From NCBI GenBank assembly GCA_934717745.1, contig CAKUZB010000003.1, positions 1-64,000 on the forward strand: DNA of 64,000 nucleotides, written 5' to 3'. The translations under genes were made by a program, and so were the position numbers. Below are positions 42,408 to 49,735 of this stretch, in pieces. Each line of letters begins with the position of its first letter. Within the stretch, counting starts at the first letter, position 1. The stretch is from an uncultured Candidatus Melainabacteria bacterium (GTDB lineage Bacteria; Cyanobacteriota; Vampirovibrionia; Gastranaerophilales; Gastranaerophilaceae). The notes below the pieces were generated by a model. It ran no database searches. It was given only the letters and a program-made list of their open reading frames with translations, and was not told the DNA's origin.

Positions 42408-43598
42408 ATGAATAAATTATCGACTTTTATAATTGATTCAGATATTAATGCAAGAGAACTTTTAACAAACTATTCAAAGGAGTTAGATTTTTTGGAAGTT
42501 ACAGACTGCTATAACACGTTAGAAGATGCTTATCAAACAATTTTAAAGGAAGAACCTCAAATTATATTTGTAAACATTAACGAAGATTCTGAACAAACAT
42601 TCACACTTATTGAAAGAGTTTTGAATAACGTTAAAAACACAAAAATCATAGTTACAGCACTTAGTTATGATACAAACTCTGTAATCAAAGCAATGCGTGC
42701 AGGAGCAAGAGAATTTTTACCAAAACCTATTATTAAAGAAGATTTCATAAAAACTTTAACAAAGATTAAAGACACCACTTTTGGTAGCGAAAAAACTACC
42801 AATTGCAAGATTATAACAACATTTTCAAACAAAGGTGGTATAGGAAAAACTTCTATTGCAACCAACTTAGCACTAGAAATTGCAAATATCACAAATGAAA
42901 AAGTTGCTCTTGTTGATATGAACTTCCAACTTGGAGATGTTGCAACATTCTTGGATATTAAACCGTCATTTGATATTTCTTATGTAGTTAAAAATCTTGA
43001 TGGAACAGACGATTCTTTCTTGTTGAGTACACTTGACCAATACAAAGACACAAGTTTGTATGTTCTTGCAGACCCTCCATATATGGAACAAGCAAAAGAC
43101 ATTACGCCTGAACAAATTTCAAAACTATTCGACGCATTAAGAAAAACTTTTGCTTACGTAATAGTTGATACCAGCAATGTTTTTGACGGAAAAACAATAA
43201 CAGTTTTAGACAACACCGACTTCATTATGTTGGTTACAATCGTAAACTTGCCTGCGATTAGAAATTGTCAAAGATGCCTTGATATTTTTGAAAGGTTAGG
43301 ATACGACCCAGAAAAAACAAAGGTTGTAATTAATCGTTATATGGAAAATGATGAGGTTAATGCTGATGACGTAGAAAAAGCGTTAAACCAAAAGGTTTAT
43401 TGGAAGATTCCGAATAACTACTTCACTATTATGTCATCGATTAATAAAGGCTTGCCTGTAAGTATGATTAATCCAAAATCAAATATTGCACAAAGTTATA
43501 GAGAATTGGCAACAGTGCTTTCAGACAATCTTTATAAACAAAAGGTTGCCAAGAAAATCGAACGAAATCCGCTATTAGATTATAAAAAGTTAATATAG
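42408..43598 (+). CDS. CpaE/TadZ-like pseudo-receiver plus ParA/MinD ATPase (396 aa)
   Basis: Residues 1-120 form a receiver-like domain in which the phospho-accepting position is Asn56 instead of Asp, as is usual in TadZ/CpaE. From residue 130 a deviant Walker A (SNKGGIGKTS) opens a MinD/ParA-type ATPase with VDMNFQLGDVATFL and VIVDTSN. Such proteins place Tad pili or related machines at a cell pole. No Tad pilus genes occur in the window. AGAGG lies before the ATG. Confidence 0.85.
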   Translation: MNKLSTFIIDSDINARELLTNYSKELDFLEVTDCYNTLEDAYQTILKEEPQIIFVNINEDSEQTFTLIERVLNNVKNTKIIVTALSYDTNSVIKAMRAGAREFLPKPIIKEDFIKTLTKIKDTTFGSEKTTNCKIITTFSNKGGIGKTSIATNLALEIANITNEKVALVDMNFQLGDVATFLDIKPSFDISYVVKNLDGTDDSFLLSTLDQYKDTSLYVLADPPYMEQAKDITPEQISKLFDALRKTFAYVIVDTSNVFDGKTITVLDNTDFIMLVTIVNLPAIRNCQRCLDIFERLGYDPEKTKVVINRYMENDEVNADDVEKALNQKVYWKIPNNYFTIMSSINKGLPVSMINPKSNIAQSYRELATVLSDNLYKQKVAKKIERNPLLDYKKLI

Positions 43599-43668
43599 GG
43601 ATTTTTAGGTCTTTTTATATAATTTGTCATACTTATTTTGTGAGCATGTCCCCAGTGTGCCAAAATTT

Positions 43669-43744
43669 TACCAACTAGTAGGCTCAACATTTAATCTCGG
43701 AACTCCTTATTTAAAAGATGCTGAAACAAGTTCAGCATGACATG
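43669..43744 (+). repeat. MITE-like palindromic repeat, copy A (left arm degenerate)
   Basis: It shares with copy C the stretch ACCAACT..AGGCTCA..ATT and the right arm AAAAGATGCTGAAACAAG with TTCAGCATGACATG. The right arm folds as ATGCTGAA-ACAAG-TTCAGCAT. The left arm upstream of 43669 is too diverged to place an end. Confidence 0.7.
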
Positions 43745-43802
43745 GCTATGACAGAATTTTTATATCATTTTTTAAAATAAGGAATTTCTAAACTATTTTT
43801 TG

Positions 43803-43880
43803 TGTCATTCTGAATTTATTTCAGAATCTTACCAACTTATAGACTCAACATTAAACCTTAGCCACTTTATATATCTGAAC
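43803..43880 (+). repeat. MITE-like palindromic repeat, copy B (right arm missing)
   Basis: It carries the left arm TGTCATTCTGAATTTATT with TCAGAATCTTACCAACT, then GACTCAACATTAAACCT as in copy C. The right arm is absent, replaced by the terminator at 43885. Confidence 0.7.
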
Positions 43881-43884
43881 AAAA

Positions 43885-43915
43885 AAAAGAACCAATCTTT
43901 CGATTGGTTCTTTTT
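43885..43915. terminator. Bidirectional terminator between convergent genes
   Basis: GAACCAATC / GATTGGTTC (9 bp, TTTC loop) with A residues before and T residues after. It can stop transcription from the CpaE-like gene on the plus strand and from the gene ending at 43935 on the minus strand. Confidence 0.9.
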
Positions 43916-43934
43916 AAATATTTTCGTCTTATCA

Positions 43935-45545
43935 TTAACCGTTTTGACAATATTGAAAACTTCTTGTAACGTTTTGACTAATGATTGATTTTACTGACTC
44001 ATAATCTGTTGATAATGAAGAGTATTCTGTTTGCAATTTAGTCAACTCTTGATCTAAGATTTTTTCTTTACGTTGAATTTTCTTCATTTCAACATTCCAG
44101 TAAGATTCTGCTTTTGCTTGCGTATCTTTATCAGCAACTTCTTCATACAAGTCCGAGTTATTTGCTAATATGTCATTATTAACTTTGTATGTGCCGTTTT
44201 TCAAGTTTTCTGCAATTGAATCAGTATTTTCTGCTGACCAACCATTGTTGTACAATGCATTGTATAATGTTTGATAACATTGTGCTTTTTGTTTATTAGT
44301 TGATACACCGGTAGCAGAACCAGAACCTGATGAACCACTTGTTGGTGCAAGATATTTTACTGCAAGTTCCAACTTCGTATCATCACAACCTAGATAACTT
44401 TTCAATTTTGCATCGTAATCTGGCTTTGTATAACCTTTACTATTTTGGACAATAGTAATCATTGAATCAACATTAGGAAGCCCATTTGAATAACCCTCTT
44501 GAGAATTAGACAATGCCGTTTTCAACATGGCAGTTACAATCGTTTGGCAGTTAACATTCATGTGGTCATTATGATTATGACCTGTAGATGATGTCCATGT
44601 CCAACAAAAATCAGATAACTTGTTATTATCAGTTGACCCTTCAATTTTTGAACCCATTTTGTCGTTCCATCCATAGGCTGCTTCTGCCATACTGTCTACA
44701 AACTTAGACAATTCTTGATCTACAGTTCCACCTTTTTTGAAGCCAAAAGCATTCATAATAAGTTCTTTAAATTGTGATAAAAGAACTCCCATGTTCTTTT
44801 TTGCAATGTCTCTTGGTACACCACGTCTATCACCATCAGTTGCAATGTGTAAATCTGTGCCCGCTTTACCATTCAACAAATCTAATAGATTGTATCCTGA
44901 CAAATTTTTATTTATATCACAAGTTGCTTGAGAACGTCGATAGTGAGTACTTGCCGCAGAATAGTTGCCTGCACCGGCTTTTCGCAAAGCCTCTGAAACA
45001 GTTACAATTGTTTCTTGAGATGGATAATCACCATAAGAAGATTTAAACTTTTTAATCTTTGCAATATCGTCTTCAGTAAGTTCTGTTGTAGAACCATTTC
45101 CACCTTTTTTATCAGTAGCATCTAAACTACTCAAAGCATTAATAATCTCAGTTTGAGTAGTAACATCAGGTTCCGCCTTTTTAATAAAGTCTTTTACATC
45201 TGGATAAATTTCTGCAATGGCTTTTTTATCACCTTCTTGAGGTAGACCATATTTAGAAATATCAGCAGTACTCAATACAACTCTACCATCACTATTTGTA
45301 ATAATGCTCATTGAACCTCTATTATTAATAGCAGTCGAACCCATCAAAGCATCATAAGATAAATCAACACCGTCTTTAAGTTCTAACTTAGTAGCGTTCA
45401 ACATCTTGTTATACTTTGTGATAACTTCGTCTTCATCACGAGCCAACACCATTGTATCGTTTGATACACGTTGCATTTTCGCTGATACATCATTTTGACG
45501 AGATGTAATAAATAGTAATCTTGCTTGTGATGCTGCTAATCCCAT
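43935..45545 (-). CDS. Uncharacterised protein with conserved-looking ends and a variable middle (536 aa)
   Basis: The first 50 residues (MGLAASQARLLFITSRQNDV, then SNDTMVLARDEDEVITKYN) and the last 60 (ILDQELTKLQTEYSSLSTDY, then NVTRSFQYCQNG) are helical and coiled-coil-like, reminiscent of axial-filament or export-apparatus proteins. The middle is polar and contains TGHNHNDHMNVNCQT and a short SGSSGSGS linker. There is no Sec signal peptide or membrane helix. I associate this opening with proteins of gut Melainabacteria, but from memory only. It has a strong own promoter and AAAGG before the ATG. Function is unknown. Confidence 0.7.
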   Translation of the reverse strand: MGLAASQARLLFITSRQNDVSAKMQRVSNDTMVLARDEDEVITKYNKMLNATKLELKDGVDLSYDALMGSTAINNRGSMSIITNSDGRVVLSTADISKYGLPQEGDKKAIAEIYPDVKDFIKKAEPDVTTQTEIINALSSLDATDKKGGNGSTTELTEDDIAKIKKFKSSYGDYPSQETIVTVSEALRKAGAGNYSAASTHYRRSQATCDINKNLSGYNLLDLLNGKAGTDLHIATDGDRRGVPRDIAKKNMGVLLSQFKELIMNAFGFKKGGTVDQELSKFVDSMAEAAYGWNDKMGSKIEGSTDNNKLSDFCWTWTSSTGHNHNDHMNVNCQTIVTAMLKTALSNSQEGYSNGLPNVDSMITIVQNSKGYTKPDYDAKLKSYLGCDDTKLELAVKYLAPTSGSSGSGSATGVSTNKQKAQCYQTLYNALYNNGWSAENTDSIAENLKNGTYKVNNDILANNSDLYEEVADKDTQAKAESYWNVEMKKIQRKEKILDQELTKLQTEYSSLSTDYESVKSIISQNVTRSFQYCQNG

Positions 45546-45578
45546 AATGAGCCTTTCTATTTAGTATTTTGTTAAAAC

Positions 45579-45607
45579 ATTATACTAAATTTTTACCAAT
45601 TTTGCAA
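45579..45607 (-). promoter_or_regulatory. Sigma-70-type promoter of the 536-aa gene
   Basis: Minus-strand TTGCAA (45602-45607), a 17-base spacer and a perfect TATAAT (45579-45584). The predicted leader is about 30 bases and carries AAAGG before the ATG. Confidence 0.75.
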
Positions 45608-45832
45608 TTTGCACTTTTTGACCTAAATTTTCGTCTATAAAATCTCTAAATCTCCAAGTGTACATATATATAAAGGCATTTTTGTTCTAAAAATTGCCTA
45701 TTTTAAGGAAATTATACTACATTTCTTAACATTTGTTAATAAACTGTTTGTAGGAGAGTGAATGAGTAATGAAAGTATCGGAAGTTTGTGTCATATCATT
45801 TGTTTAAACCATAAGTTCTTTAATTATTATTT

Positions 45833-45935
45833 TGTCATTCTGAATTCATTTCAGAATCTTACCAACTGTGAGGCTCATCATTAAACCTCTGAACACGATA
45901 TTCAAAAGATGCTGAAACAAGTTCAGCATGACATG
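45833..45935 (+). repeat. MITE-like palindromic repeat, copy C (complete, 103 bp)
   Basis: The ends are near-perfect inverted repeats: TGTCATTCTGAA at the left and TTCAGCATGACA at the right (11 of 12 match). Each end is itself part of a local hairpin (TTCTGAA..TTCAGAA and ATGCTGAA..TTCAGCAT). The 50-base centre has no ORF. Partial copies lie 1.9-2.2 kb away at 43669 and 43803. Confidence 0.8.
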
Positions 45936-45980
45936 TTTAGACGGAGTTGTTCAACAAGACATTTATATTCATTGCATACC

Positions 45981-46011
45981 AAAAGCGACAGATTAAAAAT
46001 CTGTCGCTTTT
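45981..46011 (-). terminator. Terminator of the 693-aa coiled-coil gene
   Basis: A 13-bp stem (AAAAGCGACAGAT / ATCTGTCGCTTTT) with a TAAAA loop lies 14 bases after the stop codon at 46026. The flanking A/T tracts allow termination on both strands. Confidence 0.9.
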
Positions 46012-46025
46012 GTTTACTATAAAAT

Positions 46026-48107
46026 TTATTTAATTTCTTTACCGTCTTTGTCAACTTTAACTTCTTTATCGCCAACTTTGAAGATAAACACATCTCCGTC
46101 TTTTTTGTATTCAGTTGAACCTTCCGGAACTGTGCCGCTAAATCCATCTCTTGTCAAAGCCAATTGTTCTACCTGTTGATATTCAGGAGATTTGTTACCT
46201 ACAGGACTCATCCAAGTGCCATCTGTCGGAGTTGGATTTGCGGCACTTTCCCAAGTTGGAATACCTGTTCCGTCAGAACGTGAACCGCCTGTAGAATCTT
46301 CCTCAGGTTTTAAAACAAGAGGGGTTTCAGGAACGCCACCTTTTGGTGGAGTTGTTTCTGTACCTGTCGGTGTAGTAGAACCTTTCAATGGAGTTCCCGA
46401 AGCATTACCTTCTGCATTAAAGGTTTGTTTTGTTCCGTCGCTCATTGTAAATTGAAAATCACCATTTGGAAGTTTTGTATATCCGGTTGCACCCTCAGGA
46501 ACAATGCCTTTATATCCGTCTTGTGAAGCCTTGAATGCTTCTCCACCAGTTTGAATATCAGAGAAATCCATGTTTCTAACGGCTTCGGCTTTAGCAATCG
46601 CTTTATTGTATGCCTCTAATTTACCTCTGTCAGACTTTGGATCATCAGCCTTTCCAAGAGCAGTATTAATTTCATTTATGTGATTTTGAATTGTTGTTGC
46701 GGCTTCAGTTGCATTGAATTTATTTTTAAGTAATGTTTTGTCATTTGTAATTGCTTTTGCCAAAGCAGTATTCAATATTAAATCTTTTTGAGTTGCACCT
46801 GCTTCTTTGTCTGCAAGTGCCACAACATCAGCAGAAATAATTTCTTCTTCTTTGATAAAGCCTTTTAATTCATTACATGCAGCACTCAAACTTTGTTCGG
46901 CAGTTGCTTTTGCTTTTTCAGCCTCAGTAACTTCTGATTTCAATTGAGCAAGAGTTTTTTCGCCAAATTTAATCTTACTTTCAAGATTTTTTATTTCTTT
47001 TTGATTTTCTTCGTATGCTTTTTTTGCTTCTTTTTCTGCTTTTTCGGCTTCTTTTAATTTTGTTTCTGCATCTTTTAAGTCCTTTTTTGCGGCACTTAAT
47101 TGTGATTCTAATCCACTGACATCTTTTTTGGCTTTTTTGTCAGTTTTGATTTGTTGTTCTAAACCTGAAACTTTACCTTTTTTAGCATTAATATCTGAAG
47201 AAGCCTTATCGAGAGCAGACTTAGTTGAATCCCATGTTGTTTTTAAAACACTTTCGTTTGATTTTGCAGCACTATAATCTGCAATATATTGGTCTTGCTC
47301 ACTTTGTGCTTTATTTTGTGCAGTTGTTGCTTGAGTTTCAGTTTGAGCAGCATTGCCAACAGCACCTTCTTGTTCTGCAACAACTGTTTGTTGAGCGGCT
47401 TGTGCCTGTTGATTTTGACTTAATTGTGCGGCTTTTTGTTTGTTACCTTCTTCACAAGCCTTAATAAAGTCTTGGTTTGCAGAAATTGTTTGATTTTGAG
47501 TTTCAATTACATTTAAGTTACTAGTAATCTCACCTTGTAAACCAGTCAAGTAAGTTTCACATTTTTCATAGTTTGTTGTTAATTGATCGCCTTGTTTAAC
47601 TAACATACTTTGGTAAGAATTTAATGCCTTTTCCTTAGCATCAATACCTTGTTTCAAACCATCTCTAATAGATGATGCGGTAGAAATTGCTTGAGTTAAA
47701 ACTTGTAAGTTTTGTTTTGTTTGGCTTGCTTGATAAGCATTTGTAGCACTAGTTAACGCAGTTAATGGGTCGCCACCAGCACTACCTGCACCTGAGCCAG
47801 AACCAGAACCTGCACCTGAGCCAGAACCTGAACCAGAACCACCTTTACCTGAAAGGGTTTGATATATTTGCAAACCAGTAGTAGCAAGAGACATACCTAA
47901 AGTTGCCCATGCTGTAATTTTTTCTACGGTACTGGTACCAGAATCACCACTTCTATCTACTTCGTCTGCCGTTGCTGCGTTTTCTGCTTTTGCTTGACTA
48001 TATAATTGGCCAACACTACTTCCGCCACTAGATGTATAGTTACTTAACCAATCTCTGTTACTTTTACCTTCTAAGGCTTTTCTATTAAATGCACTAACTT
48101 CACTCAT
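46026..48107 (-). CDS. Large coiled-coil protein with Ser-Gly linker and repeated C-terminal motif (693 aa)
   Basis: Residues 1-90 are polar with one hydrophobic helix (TAWATLGMSLATTGLQIY). A Gly-Ser repeat (about residues 90-110) is followed by some 380 residues of Ala/Gln/Lys/Glu-rich coiled coil. The C-terminus contains two related units, DGYKGIVPEGATGYTKL and DGFSGTVPEGSTEYKK, each followed by a GD-F-F pattern, separated by a Thr/Pro-rich linker. There is no Sec signal. It looks like a structural or surface-exported protein. AAGGAG precedes the ATG. The neighbour at 43935 is similarly large and coiled-coil-tipped. Function is unknown. Confidence 0.7.
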   Translation of the reverse strand: MSEVSAFNRKALEGKSNRDWLSNYTSSGGSSVGQLYSQAKAENAATADEVDRSGDSGTSTVEKITAWATLGMSLATTGLQIYQTLSGKGGSGSGSGSGAGSGSGSGAGSAGGDPLTALTSATNAYQASQTKQNLQVLTQAISTASSIRDGLKQGIDAKEKALNSYQSMLVKQGDQLTTNYEKCETYLTGLQGEITSNLNVIETQNQTISANQDFIKACEEGNKQKAAQLSQNQQAQAAQQTVVAEQEGAVGNAAQTETQATTAQNKAQSEQDQYIADYSAAKSNESVLKTTWDSTKSALDKASSDINAKKGKVSGLEQQIKTDKKAKKDVSGLESQLSAAKKDLKDAETKLKEAEKAEKEAKKAYEENQKEIKNLESKIKFGEKTLAQLKSEVTEAEKAKATAEQSLSAACNELKGFIKEEEIISADVVALADKEAGATQKDLILNTALAKAITNDKTLLKNKFNATEAATTIQNHINEINTALGKADDPKSDRGKLEAYNKAIAKAEAVRNMDFSDIQTGGEAFKASQDGYKGIVPEGATGYTKLPNGDFQFTMSDGTKQTFNAEGNASGTPLKGSTTPTGTETTPPKGGVPETPLVLKPEEDSTGGSRSDGTGIPTWESAANPTPTDGTWMSPVGNKSPEYQQVEQLALTRDGFSGTVPEGSTEYKKDGDVFIFKVGDKEVKVDKDGKEIK

Positions 48108-48127
48108 AACCGTACTCCTTTTCCATA

Positions 48128-48157
48128 ATTATACACACATGTTGCATGTCGGCACAA
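48128..48157 (-). promoter_or_regulatory. Sigma-70-type promoter of the 693-aa gene
   Basis: Minus-strand TTGTGC (48152-48157), an 18-base spacer and TATAAT (48128-48133), followed by AAGGAG and the ATG at 48107. An ACATG-TTG-CATGT palindrome lies inside the spacer and could bind a regulator. Confidence 0.6.
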
Positions 48158-48292
48158 GGATTTGTAAACTTTAATTATTTTAAGTTTTATGTTACAATTG
48201 TTTACATTTTTACAATTTCTTAAATAACTTTATCCTTGCATGATAATTAAATTTATAATATCCTAAACTAAATAGCCAACAGAGGTGAAGAT

Positions 48293-49660
48293 ATGATTAA
48301 CGAAACAATCAAAAACATTTACGTATATTTGAGTTTGTCAAACAAAGACCATTTTGTCGGAACTTTAGGCATTATAAATGATGCAGAGGACAAACAACAC
48401 TCAACATTTGAATATTCAGACGAATGGTTAAATTCAGATATTGCATTCCCAATTTCAGTAGAAATGCCTTTATCTAAACAAGTATTCACATCTAAAGAAC
48501 AGATGTTCCCTATATTTTATATGCAAGCATTTCTATATCCCGTAGATTTTTATTTTGAATATTTACTTATATATCTAAAAAAACATAATCTACTATCAAA
48601 AGCGGAAGATTTCGATTCTCAAGAATTATACAAGTGGCTACAAAATGCTGACTGCTATACAGGTAAATTTGGACAAAAAAATGATTATCTAAAATTCTTA
48701 ACGACTCAAAATTCTATGCTTTATTTAAACGATTTTACAAGAATCGGGGCTTTTAGATTTAAGTCAGATAAAAATGGTGATTTTTTACAAAATATGGAAG
48801 ACAAAAAACTTCTGACAGTTGACGAAATCGACAAACTTTTTGAAATAATGCAAAAAATTAATAACAATTCTGAAACTGCGGAAGAATTAGAACTTTTCCA
48901 TGCTTGTTCATCATCTTTAAAAGGAAGAAAACCAAAAGCAAACTTATTAGATAAAGACGGAAATCTTTGTATTGCAAAAATTTCATCACTTACAGATGAG
49001 GACAAAAATTTCTTATTAACAGAAATCTTCGCCCTTAATGTTGCAAAAAAATTCGGAATAAATGTTCAAGAATATTCTGTTGAAAAAACAAAAGACGGAA
49101 AAGAATATTTATTACTAAAAAGATTTGACCGTCAAGGTAAAAAAAGACTACACTTTGCAAACTTAGACTCAGTTGAAGGATACATTGATTACGAAGATGA
49201 TAAACTAATTGCAAAAACTATCACAAAATTTTGCAAAAAAAATGCAACAAAAAATTTAAGAGAATTTTTCAGAAGAAAACTTTTCAGAAGTGCAATTACA
49301 AATACAAAAGCATTCTTGCCAAATATAGGATTTCTTTTTGATGAAGAAACAGGCTGGAATCTTTCACCTGAATATGATACAACAGTAGGCTTTTTGCATT
49401 ATGACGCGTTTGATTATATAAAAACTCACGAAAAAAATGAAATCTTATTAACTGCCACAGATTACAATCAACTAATGGAGAATGCACACCATTACAGAGT
49501 TTCTCACAAACAGGCAAAAAAAATGGTTAAAGAATTAAAGAAAATTCTTGTAAACTACAAAGAAGATGCACTAAAAATAGGCTTTGCAGAAGAAGACATT
49601 TGCAAAATCAGAATCTACCTAAAAGCCTTCGACAAAATTAAATATTCATACAAAAAATAA
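48293..49660 (+). CDS. HipA-like protein with altered catalytic loop, probably a pseudokinase (455 aa)
   Basis: The N-terminal HipA subdomain (FVGTLGII, FEYSDEWL, PISVEMPLS) and kinase landmarks are recognisable: SSSLKGRKPKA at 206-216, the likely ATP-site Lys in CIAKI near 229, TEIFALNVAKKFGI, and LLLKRFDR at 273-280. The catalytic loop expected as N-T-D-x-H-x-K-N is instead NTKAFLPN (337-344), so the catalytic Asp and His are missing, while the later Asp (LSPEYD, 362) remains. HipA kinases normally pair with a HipB repressor, and none is adjacent. AGAGGTG precedes the ATG. Kinase activity is doubtful. Confidence 0.75.
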   Translation: MINETIKNIYVYLSLSNKDHFVGTLGIINDAEDKQHSTFEYSDEWLNSDIAFPISVEMPLSKQVFTSKEQMFPIFYMQAFLYPVDFYFEYLLIYLKKHNLLSKAEDFDSQELYKWLQNADCYTGKFGQKNDYLKFLTTQNSMLYLNDFTRIGAFRFKSDKNGDFLQNMEDKKLLTVDEIDKLFEIMQKINNNSETAEELELFHACSSSLKGRKPKANLLDKDGNLCIAKISSLTDEDKNFLLTEIFALNVAKKFGINVQEYSVEKTKDGKEYLLLKRFDRQGKKRLHFANLDSVEGYIDYEDDKLIAKTITKFCKKNATKNLREFFRRKLFRSAITNTKAFLPNIGFLFDEETGWNLSPEYDTTVGFLHYDAFDYIKTHEKNEILLTATDYNQLMENAHHYRVSHKQAKKMVKELKKILVNYKEDALKIGFAEEDICKIRIYLKAFDKIKYSYKK

Positions 49661-49684
49661 TTTTGTTTACACAAGTTTAAATAT

Positions 49685-49713
49685 TTGATAATACCGAAAA
49701 AGTTTGCTAAAAT
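49685..49713 (+). promoter_or_regulatory. Strong promoter of the secreted TPR gene
   Basis: TTGATA, a 17-base spacer ending in TGC, and TAAAAT: good -35 and extended -10 elements together. Transcription would start near 49720, just before the GGAGG at 49723-49727. This rules out translation starts upstream of 49720. Confidence 0.8.
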
Positions 49714-49735
49714 TCTTCTAATGGAGGATTTTACA

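Larger units (their letters stand above)
43599..43934. other. 336-bp gene-free region with repeat copies and a terminator
   Basis: The region holds a partial copy of a palindromic repeat (43669-43744), a second partial copy (43803-43880) and a bidirectional terminator (43885-43915). No ORF with a ribosome-binding site is seen. It separates the CpaE-like gene from the convergent large unknown gene. Confidence 0.7.
45546..46025. other. 480-bp gene-free region with promoter, repeat and terminator
   Basis: From left to right it holds the promoter of the 536-aa gene (45579-45607), about 220 bases of AT-rich sequence with no convincing feature, a full copy of the palindromic repeat (45833-45935), and the terminator of the 693-aa gene (45981-46011). 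Confidence 0.7.

Noticed and set aside
46192..46455. Plus-strand frame opposite the C-terminus of the 693-aa protein
   Set aside because: It mirrors Pro/Thr/Gly-rich codons of the minus-strand gene, has no Shine-Dalgarno and lies between that gene's own signals.
48293..49660. An active HipBA toxin-antitoxin module
   Set aside because: No HipB-like helix-turn-helix gene lies within several hundred bases on either side, and the catalytic Asp of the kinase loop is replaced.
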